From assembly GCA_964035545.1 (NCBI GenBank), contig CAXIUT010000218.1, forward strand, positions 1 through 37,337: DNA of 37,337 nt, in the 5' to 3' direction. This stretch comes from Bugula neritina. Lineage: Eukaryota; Bryozoa; Gymnolaemata; Cheilostomatida; Bugulidae. Shown in pieces: positions 11,917 to 23,083 of this stretch; positions within the stretch are counted from its first letter, which is position 1; each line of letters begins with the position of its first letter. A program made the translations under genes and the position numbers. Under the pieces are notes generated by a model, which was not told the DNA's origin, made no database searches, and saw only the letters and a program-made list of their open reading frames with translations.

Positions 11917-14050
11917 ATCTACTTCATCTCAAGATAGCTAGATTTATGGAAAATGTCTCAATGGACCTGGAAAAGTAACCTTTAAAAATGGCAATACCTA
12001 TGATGGTAACTTTTTCAATGGATTACTTAATGGCTAGGGCACATTTACTTGGGCAAATGGAATAGTTTATTCTGGCTAGTTTACATAAAACAGGATTACT
12101 GGAAAAGGACACTATAAATGGCCTGATGGTAGTAATTATGAAGGATAAGTTAAAGATGGTCTCAGGCATGGTTTTGGAAAATATACTGTTGATGAGGCAA
12201 CCTACTAAGGAGATTGGGTTGAGGGTAAAAAAGAAGGAAAAGGTAAAATTGTATTCAAAAGTGGAAGTATTTTCTAAGGATATTTTAAAAGTGACAATAA
12301 GCAAGGATATGGAAAAATGTATTACTATCCTTCAGGAAATTTCTTTTAAGGATAATGGAAAAATGATTCTAAAAATGGAATGGGAACTATGAATTGGACA
12401 GACATCAGATAAAAATATGTTGGAAATTGGAAAAATAATCAACAAGAAGGTTGGGGCATTCATATCTGGTTGTAATCTAAAGGCTAAGGAAAATATATGA
12501 GAAATAGATATGAAGGAAATTGGAAATGTGGAGTAAGATAAGGATATGGAGTCTTTTATTATGCCAATGGTTCTAAGTATGAAGGTTATTGGAAAGATAA
12601 TATGAAAGAAGGATATTCTTTCTATACTGATTAAAATGGAAAAAACTCATTAATCCTCTTTTGTAAAGACAGAATGATAAAAGGAAATAAGCCAGATATT
12701 ATTGAAGGATAGGCTGTCAAAAAAATACCAAGTAAAAAATAGGTTTAACCTAATCTTTATTCTCTTTCTATGAACATCAATCATTTTTATGAACCAGAAA
12801 CTCCTAATCTGGAATATATTTTCAATTATTTGTTGAGAAATAATACCCAACTTAAAACCTGGTATAGAAATGCAGCTTCTTTTTATGATCAGCAATCTGA
12901 GTTTAGTTTTTGTTTGAATTTGGAAGGAGTATGGAAGATGATTAGAAGTTTAAAAATACTTGGAGATTTTAGTCTAGCTCAGTTTAATCGAGGAGTCCCT
13001 CAAAGTAATCCAGATATTGAACATATTTTAAAAATCACTCCTCAAGTACCTGAAGATAAAACAAATTATGAAAATATTTATTACCAAAGTCTTGGAAAAT
13101 AAATATAATCAGACCTTTAATCACTGAAAAATCGTAAAGTCCTAAAAGCCTAGATGCCTTTCAAAGAATACTTGGTTAATAACAGATAAAATAATATCCT
13201 TTTCAGGTAATTTGTTCATCTTTTAGTTTGGATGGCACATCATCTCGAGCCAACTCTTTAAAAACCTCAAAAATCAATTGAAAAGCTAATCACTAAAATA
13301 GCTCCTTTCTTAGATTCTCTCAATAAAGTTATCAAAGTATCAGGAAGTTAAAATATGAGTTAAAATAAATCATCTATAAGTAAAACTTAAAAAAATCTGT
13401 CTCCCTTTTATAGAAGTTTAAATAATGATATTTTTAAGACTTTGATAAAAGGAAAAGATGCTTCGCTACTAAACCTTAAAGATTAAGTAATTAGAGTTCG
13501 TTAATTATTGGGTTATGGCTTAATAAACAACTGTATAGGTTAACACGAATGGAGTTTACTTGAAAAAATTCTTTAAAAGTACTTTGATAATTAAATTTTA
13601 AATCGATAGAAAAATAAAAATTTGGAAAAATCAGTAATTTCAAATAAAATATTAAATGTAATGAACTATGAATTGATATAGTATGAGTTTGTAGAAATTA
13701 TTTATATCCTCTTTATCAAAAAGCTTCCCAGCACAAAAGAAACAGAGTAAAACAAGAAAAAATATCAAGAAGTAGTCCAAAATCTTTACACAGCTAAAAC
13801 TTAGCATGAAAAGCAAACATCTGCTAAAAAAGACTTTGTCAATGAAGTCAGATATATATCATCAGAAAGATCAAAGATTAAAGTAGCAATGAAATAAAAA
13901 AGAAAAGTTTTATAGGCTAAAAAAGCTGAATCCTAGGCTCTTGCTAAAGAGAAAGAAAGGTAGCATTGGTAATAGTTGATGATGGGAAAAGAAGACTTTG
14001 ATATAAAGGACCAGGAATTATAAGAGGATTAAAGCTAATTTTAAATATGA
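11917..14050 (+). CDS. Radial spoke head 10 homologue B-like MORN protein, N-terminus missing
   Basis: The frame is open from the array edge to TGA 14048-14050 (about 710 aa), without introns. Some ten MORN repeats fill the first 245 residues (YDGNFFNGLLNGEGTFTWAN, YEGDWVEGKKEGKGKI, YEGNWKCGVREGYGVFYYAN); several TAG/TAA codons fall on the Glu of YxGEW or GEG. After them comes a segment with NLEYIFNYLLRNNTQLKTWY and a basic coiled-coil C-terminus. MORN repeats followed by this block and a coiled coil is the RSPH10B layout, a protein of the radial spoke head. No start codon is visible: the first native codons (GSTSSEDSEIYG, counting the junction codon) abut the telomere repeat, so the 5' end is lost. 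The stop lies 14 bp from the convergent PP2C stop. Confidence 0.78.
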
Positions 14051-14064
14051 TTGATTGGTCTTTA

Positions 14065-14988
14065 TCATTTCTTAAATTCAACTAATATTGCAGTCATATT
14101 GTCTCTTCCATAAGGGTCAGTCTTTTCTGTTCCTGGATTCAAATTCTTGTCAAAAAAACTCTTTAAAACCTAACTACTATTTGATGTTTTAAGATTTTCA
14201 ACAAATAATTTTGTTAATTTAGCAGTATCGTTTTCATATTTTTACCAAATACCATCACAACCGATTATTAAAATCTCTTCTTTACCATTTCTAGGTGCTT
14301 CTATAATATCAGGCATGCAGGTAATTGGTTGTTGATTAAAAGGAATTCCTTCGATCTTTTTATGACTGAAATCACCAATTGATCTTGTGAGATTGAGTCC
14401 ATTAACTCTTCCTTGTATGATTGGTACACCAGCTTTTTCAATTCTCTTTTTTTCAATTGGATTTTCAGGTTTATGATCGAAAGAAAGAGGAACACATTTA
14501 TTATCCTGCCATAAAGCTGCTCTAGAGTCTCCAGCATTAGCACAGATAAATTTATCTTTTGTGACAAGAACAACAACAGCAGTAGCTCCAGATTGCAGTT
14601 ATCCTTCCTATGCTTTTCTATTTAATTATTCGTCTTTATATTTCAATAGTTCAGCTATTCCTGGTTTTAGTTTCATCATGAGTTCTACATGAATAAATGT
14701 TTCGGTAAGTGCTTGTCCATAGTTGCCTTCTTGAAGAGTTTTTCTTTTCAAAAAAACATCTAAAAAGTGAGCTGCGATATATTTAGAAGTTTAAGCTCCT
14801 CCATGACCATCAAAGACTCCAAATAGGCTGAAATCCTCGTAACCAGGTATTTATTTGTAAGCGATATAGGCATCTTCCATATTTTTACGCCATCCTTGCA
14901 TTTAGCAAGTTGCATATTTAATTAGCTTGTTCTCCTACCAACTTTGCTTTTTGGCTGTTATAGGTTTCTCCAAAAAATTGTTTCCCAT
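14065..14988 (-). CDS. PP2C-type Ser/Thr phosphatase
   Basis: An intronless 307-aa PPM-family phosphatase, the size of a bare catalytic domain. The metal-binding and core motifs are all present: QGWRKNMEDAYIAY, SLFGVFDGHGGAETSKYIAA, ANAGDSRAALW, SIGDFSHKK, CDGIWEKYEND and GRDNMTAIL. TAA encodes the Glu of GGAE and of DGIWE, both conserved acidic positions. It starts with MGN, so N-myristoylation is possible. It dephosphorylates Ser/Thr with Mg/Mn; no substrate can be inferred. The start lies 74 bp left of interstitial array 3. Confidence 0.97.
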
Positions 14989-15062
14989 TTATAATTTCTT
15001 GCTAACACTACAATATCAAATATCAACAAATATATTCTAAATAATAATATTATTTTTAAATA

Positions 15063-15149
15063 GGGGTTGGGGTTGGGGTTGGGGTTGGGGTTGGGGTTGG
15101 GGTTGGGGTTGGGGTTGGGGTTGGGGTTGGGGTTGGGGTTGGGGTTGGG
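15063..15149. repeat. Interstitial telomere array 3
   Basis: (GGGGTT)14-GGG, 87 bp, perfect, exactly the length of the left terminal telomere; left junction TAG|GGGTT. The right flank begins AAAGG and is the interior of the calpain-like gene, whose minus-strand frame runs into the array as Thr-Pro repeats. Confidence 0.97.
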
Positions 15150-16928
15150 AAAGGTGGTAGAGAGTTAAATCCTTTTTTGAGTTAATGTGATAAACATTAT
15201 AAATTTTTTATTTCTGGAAAGTTAGCTTCTACATGAACAGTTTGCCTGTGATTGATTGTATTTCTTATGTAGAGAAGCATAATATCTCCAATCCATTTAA
15301 CGATATGTGAGATATCATTATTTTATATTTAACCAATTTATCTAAGTTCTCTATAAGCTATGTCTTTCAGCAACAGTTCAAAATGTTCTTTTACTGAATT
15401 AATTACTAATTTACATTGATTTGATTGGGAATATTAAAACTTGATATCTTCATTAGCACTTACTATGAGGACATCTTTGTTACCTGCTGTTGCTTAGAGA
15501 ATCAATTTTGTTGAACCTGCTACTTTGTATTATTTTCTTTTTAATTTTAATAGATAGTTTCCTGGCATTAGAGTTTGATGAGAACCATTTAATAAATCTA
15601 AATTATAGTGATAATACTTGTTTATTCTACACCGAAACATCCTTAGTCATTATGTTATCCAGAAACTATAGTTTTTCTATCAGCATCTAAAAGAAGGTAA
15701 GTTATTGGATAAAAAGTATTAAATTTATTCATTTGATGTAAAAACATACCGACATTTCCTGATTTTTTAAGTTGAAACTTCAAATAAATTTCTTGTTTTT
15801 AATCACTTCCAAAACGGATCATTTATTAACTGACTATTGGAGAGTGAGATGAATATGAAACAATAAAAAATGATCTTATTTGTTCTTAAAATTATTGTTA
15901 AGTTAGTAAGAAGTTACCAGGAGCTATTGCTTATCCAGTTCCTTTAATAATAAGTTGTTCTAGGCTATAAGATAATTCTTTAAGAGTTCCTCTAAATTTG
16001 AATTAACCACAAGGATTTCTCAAATAAAAATATACTTTTCCTTAAAAATAAAAGATTGATATTAAATAAAAATGATACCCAGTTAAACCTAAAGAGTTAT
16101 TAGGGTTTTATCGAGAATATACAGGACAACCAAAATTTGGATTATTCATGTATTTATCAATAAGATGAGTTTTTACTAATTGTCTGTTTTCTTATGTTGA
16201 TTTATCAAGGTTAAATACTTTGATAGGGTACATGAGAAAGGTTTTAAAGACTTAAAAAGGATGTGTTTTTTATATTTTAGAAGTGTAGAATTGTTTAAGT
16301 TTGAACCAAGCTTTTTCCAAGAGACATGGCCACATATCAGTGTCTTTGATTGGTTTAGAAAAGACAGGTCCCTGTTATTTTATCGTTAAAATGTAGTCAT
16401 CAATGTAAATAACTTATCTTTTGCCTTCGCAGACAAAATAAATCGCAGCTATTCCATAGCTATTGGATTATGTAAGGATAATTCTTTCAATTAGTTGCGG
16501 ATATCGAGATAGAAAGCACAAAAAGACACCAAAATATTGCATAATTTAATCTATATTTATTGATTCATACCTCCAATAACGATGTTATTAGGGTGACAGT
16601 TTTAACGATTTACTATTTTGTACATTCGATTTCTTAAATTGGCATCTCTCTTTAGAAAAGCTTAGGGTCGATCGAATTTACAGTGTAATTATTTTTTTAT
16701 GCCTTTTAGCTTTAAAGGTTATATACTCAATGAATAATCTCGATATCTTCTTTAAGATTTCTTTAATCTATTTTCACAATCTTCTAAATCAGATCTGATT
16801 GAAGCTACTGGAGATCTGATACTATCTAAATGTTGAAATTTTCCCTCTTTTTAATCTTCTCCAAAACGGTATTAATAATGATTATATTTTTTTTAATCTT
16901 AGTCAGGTCCACAAAGATTCTGTCCCAT
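15150..16928 (-). CDS. Calpain-like protein without catalytic Cys, C-terminus cut by array
   Basis: ATG 16928 (MGQNLCGPDEDEKK, a possible myristoylation site), with 20-nt introns at 16551-16570 and 15598-15617; at least 579 aa. The CysPc fold is clear: RYPQLIERIILTE, GIAAIYFVCEG, VIYIDDYI, PVFSKPIKDTDMWPCLLEKA (the WPxLLEKAW block), then GLTGYHFYLIS and FYLRNPCG, which keep the His and Asn positions. The catalytic Cys block (GDCWFLxALA) reads GDEIMQYFGVFLCFL, with no Cys in place, so a pseudoprotease is likely. A beta-rich domain follows (LLNGSHQTLMPGNYLLKLKR). The frame is still open, ending ...FNSLPPF, where it meets the telomere array. Confidence 0.85.
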
Positions 16929-16968
16929 TTATATTTTATATAATAATCATAAAGGTTGATAACTCTAA

Positions 16969-17464
16969 TCATGACAGTTTCCGGGAGTCTAAAAACTAGT
17001 TCTCGATAATCCTACCATTGCGCTAACCAGAAGTGCCAAATTTATCAATCTGAAAGCTTAATTTTATAAAATCTACATGTTTTTAGCCATTTTGTTTAGG
17101 ATTACCATTTATAAAGACGTACTTAATATACTAACCTTAATAAGAAAAATAAGGTAGTTAGAAATAATTAAAATCCAAATGGAGAAAAAGTCATGACAAA
17201 ACCAACTGATATCACATGATCTCCAAATGATAGTAAAAATTAATTTTCCCATTTCTCTTTATAAATCTAAATATACCTGAAATGATCTTTCCATCATATC
17301 TATTTTAGGCAAATTACTTTATTTGTCCTATAGTTTTAAACTGTTTATATCTTTCTTCATCAGAAAAGCCACTAAGTTATATACAAAATAGAGTAGAAGT
17401 AAATCTATTCCAAATAAAATTCTTAGAACTCGTAAGTTGATGCTTCCATCTTGCATTTCGTCAT
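16969..17464 (-). CDS. Small gene with jacalin-like features, exon model uncertain
   Basis: Coding character is evident but the frame changes. My best model starts at 17464 (MTKCKMEASTYEF), has introns at 17405-17429 (25 nt), 17257-17276 (20 nt) and 17136-17202 (67 nt), and ends at TGA 16969-16971: 127 aa. The second half, VISVGEYIKYVFINGN then VDFIKLSFQIDKFGTSGERN, resembles the last strands of a jacalin-type beta-prism lectin. The 67-nt intron is out of line with the others. A single unspliced frame also stays open from ATG 17498 to about 16949 but looks less protein-like. The product is therefore a weak suggestion; only the presence of a minus-strand gene is reasonably supported. Confidence 0.42.
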
Positions 17465-17573
17465 AAATTGGAGAGCAAAGGTTGATTTCGTAGGCCATTT
17501 TTATTCTAAATCTTTCAAATATTATAGTTCAAATATTCATAGTTTATAAAGAAAAGAATTTTGACATGAATAA

Positions 17574-19939
17574 TCACATATTTTTCTAGATTTACTTTCT
17601 GATTTCAATCGGTTGAGATTTCTTAATAACAGCCATTGCTTGTTCAATGTTGTATGCTTCAGAGGCTTTCAAAAATTTCGTACAAAGTTCGTTGCTCCAT
17701 TCTTATGATAAGTAAGGAAGAGTGTTCTTTTTACCACTTTCAACATATCTGTTATAATAGAATAGAGCCAGTTAAATAGGTTCAGGCTTTTTAAGATACT
17801 TTTCGATGAAGTTTAACAAATATTTACATCCTGAAAACAAAACAGTCACTTTATTTACTTTAAAAAGTTCAAGAGCAATATCTTCCCATATTCTTCCATT
17901 AACAGTATAAAAAGGTCTCAAAGTTTGAGGATTAAATTCAACATCACTTGTATCAGGATTCAAGCCATAACACCAATTTATCTAAGCCTTAGGTAATTTG
18001 TCAACTTTAATATTGTAGTCTAAAAAGATATCAGAAGCAGATTTTTGTGCATCTAAGAGAGTTGTAATATGATACAATTCTTCAGGAGGCAATTATTGAG
18101 AGTAGTTTGGGAATTTCGAAATGATTTTTTAAAGTTGTTGAGGTTCAGGTTCACCATCAACAGGAATAAAAGAAGTACAAATTTCAAGTTCTTTAAACTT
18201 TTATGAAACCTTTGTTGCATCAACAAAAAATCCTCTTTGATAGAATCCTTTGCACCAAGCCTTAAATTCCTTCTTTTCATGAGTTGTATATTTTTTAAAT
18301 CTAGACAACATGACCATAAGTGTTTTAGTTCTAACGAAGTGTCCTTTTAATCCTTTATCAAGAGGATATCCTAAAGCTTTAGTCATTTTGATCATAGGTT
18401 CTATATTAGGGAAATGAAATCTGAAGGTATCTCTATCTGTAGGTTGATTTAAATATCCACTATTGACACAATACCAAATGGCAACATCAGTTGGAATTTG
18501 AGTGGTAACAAACTGAGCCAATCCACACATACTTGCCATTGTATAGCTGCTTTTTAATCGATAAATCAAATGTTCTGTTGCATTGGCTTGAATAGCATTT
18601 AAATATTGAATTTATCCTTCAGAAATCAAATACCAAATAACTGCATAATACATGTTCAAGTTACCAAGAATCTTTCCACCTGCAATCAATTTAGCTATAG
18701 TAAAGTTACCAACAGTCACATGAGATTTATGTGTACCTAAAGGAATAGCTCCTAGCAATCTATTTTGCGTAAATGGGTTTTTCAATAATTTATCTGAATA
18801 TTTTACACCTGTGAAAGTTGATAATGAGGCCTTGAATTTAGCTCTTAGTTAAGGATAATTTAAAATTCTTAAAGGGCATGCAGCAATATCATCTACAATA
18901 TATTTTTAAACATTTAAAAGGAAAGGCTAGCATTAATCAACTAGAATTTGAGGAATATCTTCATCTAAAATAATAGGGCATTAGATCAAATTTTTAGATA
19001 AATCGTTTATTTATACTTATTTATCTATTTTTCCTTCTTGAGCAGTTTGGGCAGTAGCCATTTTATTTGATTTGATTTGACCAATGCTATACTTTCCTCT
19101 TAAATCACCACATAAATTAATTAAATGGCTAATCTTCTTTTAGAGATCAGTTGTTAAATCATCTGAAAAATATTTTTTACTCATAACTCCTGCTATCTAG
19201 ATAGCTCCATCAAAGTTATTATTTTATAAATGTTTTCTCATTTACAATCCATAATCAGTTTCTTTATTCATATTTTTTGATAACTCCTTCACTAATCTAG
19301 TTTTCATTGTGACTATTTGATTCTTCAAAGGAATATTACCTTCCTTACCCATATTGAGAGCAATGATTAGCCCCTAAATTAGATCATATTTTGATTCAAA
19401 ATTATCCAAAGTTATATCTTCAAGTGAATCCAATATCTTGTAATCTTCTGTAGTATAAGCAACAATAGCCTTTAGATCTTAATCTCTTTTCTTGGTAAAG
19501 ACTTGACTTTCACAATATCTAGAAAAAGGGCAAGTAACAGACATATTGACTTATCCATACCCTGTGCTAATGATATAACAAATAGATTTAGTAATCTTGA
19601 AACCAGTTTCCTTAAAAGTATTTTAGATAGTTTTATCACAGGCTTGAACATTAGTATCTCCAACTTAGCCATCAGTAACCAAAATAATATGAGAAAATTT
19701 CTTATGAACCACAGTACTGGCTACAAATTGAGGTTGTGTTCCCCAGTAGCTTTTCTTCCTTTAATCCATTATTCAAGTTCTTTTTTATTTGATTCTTTAA
19801 TGCTAGAGTTCCAAAGATAGTAATGAGATATATCTTTAGCATATTTGGTAAGAATGGTGTCAACTGTATCCCAATAGTTAGCAGATCCTCCTACTGATCC
19901 AGAATTATCAACAAATAAGGCGTAAGAATCTTTCTCCAT
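17574..19939 (-). CDS. von Willebrand factor A domain protein, one apparent frameshift
   Basis: ATG 19939 to TGA 17574, about 788 aa once a one-base shift is allowed. The N-terminus has a vWA MIDAS: SYALFVDNSGSVGG (DxSxS), later HIILVTDGEVGDTN with the conserved Asp. The large C-terminal half is helical and soluble (MASMCGLAQFVTTQIPTDVA, ALGYPLDKGLKGHFVRTKTL) and unrecognised. The frame changes at the C4 run 19741-19744: upstream reads ...EEWIKGRKATG, downstream ...TQPQFVASTVVHKK, and a fifth C would join them. No GT...AG intron of usual length fits there, so a sequencing error, a real lesion or frameshifting are the options. The start is 55 bp from array 4. Confidence 0.78.
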
Positions 19940-19994
19940 TAATTTATATTATTAGATATGTATTCCTATTCTTTTATATTATTATTAATCTGAG

Positions 19995-20069
19995 GGGGTT
20001 GGGGTTGGGGTTGGGGTTGGGGTTGGGGTTGGGGTTGGGGTTGGGGTTGGGGTTGGGGTTGGGGTTGGG
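19995..20069. repeat. Interstitial telomere array 4
   Basis: (GGGGTT)12-GGG, 75 bp, perfect, preceded by one extra G (GAG|GGGGTT). The right flank begins AGCTAAAG. Same orientation and terminal phase as the other three arrays and the right chromosome end. Confidence 0.97.
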
Positions 20070-20171
20070 AGCTAAAGAAAAAATTGATAGCAGAATTATT
20101 TTATTTGATTGTCTCTGATATTAATAGATATTTAAAGTTATTAATTTAAGTTGAGATGATGAAAGTTTCAT
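20070..20171 (-). CDS. Possible N-terminal fragment of a gene cut by array 4
   Basis: From ATG 20171 a minus-strand frame gives 34 residues (MKLSSSQLKLITLNIYEYQR, then a hydrophobic stretch NKIILLSIFSLA) before entering the array as Pro-Asn repeats. It would be divergent from IFT56 with 51 bp between the starts, a normal spacing here. It is too short to identify and could be plain intergenic sequence. Confidence 0.25.
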
Positions 20172-20222
20172 TTTAATTAAGAAATGATTAAAATAATTTG
20201 ATTTAAATTTGATATTTTTAAA

Positions 20223-21975
20223 ATGTATCGTCCAGGAACATCCATTTCAAAGGCAAAAGTCAAGAGTTCAACGAACTAAGATAACGCCTATAACAAAATA
20301 CAAGCTGAGAAGATGCCTACTCTCCAAGATTACATCAAAAAAAGAGATTGGATTGGAGCAGTTACTATTTTATAAAGTGAAGGAAATGTCAACATCCAAG
20401 TTGAAAACAGTCTCTGGCTAGCCTACTGCTACTTTCACATGGGCTAATACAGGTATTTATAGTCTCAATTAGAAAAGCTATCAATAAATATGATGAACTT
20501 CTGAGAAAAACATAAGACAAAGATTTTCATATATTCAAAGCTTGCTGCTACTATGCTCTTTGTCTTTATGATGATGCCAGAAGAGAAGCTTTAAAGGGGT
20601 CTTAAACTCCTTTACAGACTAGATTGCTGTTTCATTTAGCTCATAAAAAAAATGACGAAAAGAACTTGATGCATTATCATCAAAAGTTAGATTAAAGTGC
20701 AGAAGTATTTTTAAAAATATTCAGGATCAACTAACTTTGGCAGCTATCCATTATCTGCGAGGTCATTATGAAGAAGCAACATAAATATATAAAAAGTTAT
20801 TGCTCTAAAGTAGAAAATATGAAGCTATTAATGTTTATATTGCTCTTTGCTATTACAAAATGGAATATTTTGATGTTTCTCTTGAAATACTTTCAGGATA
20901 CTAAACTTTTGATCCTGAAAGCATCTTTGCCTCAAACTTAAAAGCATGCAATAATTATCAGGTTTATTCTGGTAAAAATGCAGAAGAAGCTTTAAGACCG
21001 ATTCAACAAAAATTCAAAGGAGGAGATCTCTTCAAAGAAAATGATCTGCTTAGGCATAACTTAGTTGTTTTCAGAAATGGATAAAATGCTATGCAATTTC
21101 TTCCTCCTTTATTAGAACTCTTTCCTGAAACAAGACTTAATATGGTTATTTATAATCTGAAAAATGACTCTGTCTAAGAGGCTTTCAATCTAGTTAAAGA
21201 CCTTTAACCTACTAATCCAAGAGAATATATCATTAAAGCAGTTTCATATTTAATGTATGGACATAAGAAAGATTCAAAAGAGCATTTAAAAACCTCTCAG
21301 CAACTCTTTCAATTAGTTGGAGCATCTGCTACAGAATGCGATACTATCCCTGGTCGTCAATGCATGGCTAGTTGTTTCTTTTTGTTAAAACAGTTTGATG
21401 ATGTGCTTGTTTATCTCAACAGTATCAAGAGTTACTTCCAGACTGATGATGATTTCCACTGGAATTATGCTTTAGCTAACGCCTCTACTGGAGACTATAA
21501 AGAAGCTTAAGGCAGTTTTTTGGCTATTAGAAATGAAAAGTATAAAAGCTAGTAAACTTACATTAAGTGGCTTATTAGAACCTACATAATGAATGGAAAA
21601 CCTAAGAATGCCTGGGATGTTTATATTTCTACTGAAACATCTACAGATTCATACAACCTTCTTCAATTAATTGGAAATGATAGCTACAAAATGGGACATT
21701 TCTACTATGCAGTCAAAGCTTTTGAAGCTCTTTAAAAAATTGATTCAGAAAATGATTATGAAGATGCTTTAAGAGGAAGTGTTCTTGGAGTTTTCCAGAT
21801 GGTAGTAGCTGGTAAAGAATCAGTTGAACATTTAATCGAAGCAGCAGCTATTTTGAAATCAGCTGAAGGATCACCACAAGTACTATTTTGATAAATATAG
21901 AATGATCGTGTGATAAAGGCAATTAAGAAATGGGGTAAAGAAAATAATTTAGATTTCGATGAAATTGGTCTCTGA
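20223..21975 (+). CDS. IFT56: Intraflagellar transport protein 56 (TTC26)
   Basis: 563 aa after removing introns 20453-20472 (20 nt), 20705-20724 (20 nt) and 21880-21900 (21 nt). The TPR superhelix of IFT56/TTC26/DYF-13 is recognisable throughout: [98 protein letters not shown] and [12 protein letters not shown] at the C-terminus. It is an IFT-B subunit needed for ciliary transport of a subset of axonemal cargo. Length fits the family (about 550 aa). Several TAA codons fall on conserved Glu (DESAEDQL, DLEPTNP). The 21-nt intron contains an in-frame TGA if retained. Confidence 0.97.
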
Positions 21976-22047
21976 TTTCTATACGTAGATAGAATACAAT
22001 AATTAATTAAAGTTATTATTTTATTATAGTTAATTTTTTGAATTTGA

Positions 22048-23025
22048 ATGTACCATCCTTTGCACCAATATCAAAGTGAAAGTATCGAACAGCCTACAGT
22101 AACTCTTGGAAATTAATTTTAAAACAAAAATATGAGAATAGGAGGCAATCATTTTGGAAAATAACAAACTCAACCCAACATTATGGCAGAAGAACATTCA
22201 CAAAATTTGAGAAACCAGTATGAAAGAGAACTACATAACTGTCACTCTGATATATAAACCTTAAAAGAACAAATTTAACTTGAAGAAAAAGAAAAAGCTC
22301 TACTCGAGGATACTATCATCAATCTTAAAAAAGATAGAGCAGCAGTAGACTCAGAAAATAGAAGACTTTATCAAGAGAATTAGAAAAATAAGCAACTAGT
22401 TTAAAGATTATTGATTGATAATAAGTCTATGGAAATGTAAATGGTCAAATTTAAAGGATAAAAAACTGTAATTCGCAATAATCTGAACGATATTGAGTCA
22501 TTAAAGAACTAGATAACTGAACAATTATCATAGAAAAAGGAAGCTATAAATTAGCTAAGCAAACAGCTTCGAAGGTCAGAGAGAGTTATTTCATAGTACA
22601 AATTAAAGGTTGAATAGATCTAAAGAATGTTGAAATAAAGTGATATTTAAAGAGAAGAAATAAAGTAGTAGTTAAAGAGAACTTTATAACAAAAGCTTTT
22701 CAATGATAAAATAATAAATAAAATAGAATATCAGCTTAAAGAGGTGAACTAGATAAATAATAGTATGAAAGATAGAATTTATGATTTAGAGAAGTAAAGA
22801 AGTGACCTTTTGACTAAATTAGGATATGATTTAAATTCTTCAAGAGATATGATATCAGATTCAAGAAGATCAAATTTCGTTCAGAAAAACTAGATGATAT
22901 AAATTCAGAGTTTTATGAGAGAAATATAAAACAAGTTTGAGTCAAATAAATAAAATATTGATCAAAAAAGAATGGGTTACTAGCAACTTAAAGCATCTAT
23001 TAAAGGTCTATAAGCTAATCTTTGA
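22048..23025 (+). CDS. Coiled-coil protein, unassigned
   Basis: A continuous 325-aa frame with no introns. After a 50-residue disordered start (MYHPLHQYQSESIEQPTVTL) it is charged coiled coil (EENRKLYQENEKNKQLVE-type heptads, DLEKERSDLLTKLGYDL) with a short break around SSRDMISDSRRSN. No family signature is recognised; a cytoskeletal or ciliary structural role is only a guess from the fold. It follows IFT56 on the same strand after 72 bp and precedes the ERD2-like gene by 58 bp. Confidence 0.75.
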
Positions 23026-23083
23026 TTGATTTTATTATTTTAATTAAATAGCCAATATTTGTATTTGACATAAATTATAAATT

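Noticed and set aside
15560-15625. Frameshift in the calpain-like gene
   Set aside because: The frame change is fully explained by a 20-nt GT...AG intron at 15598-15617; the protein is continuous across it.
16975-17042. tRNA-like A box on the minus strand (TGGTTAGCGCAATGG)
   Set aside because: No B box, T arm or matching acceptor strand follows, and the stretch is read as coding sequence of the small minus-strand gene.
11836-20069. CRISPR-like or satellite repeats
   Set aside because: The arrays are pure hexamer telomere repeats without spacers, identical to the chromosome ends.
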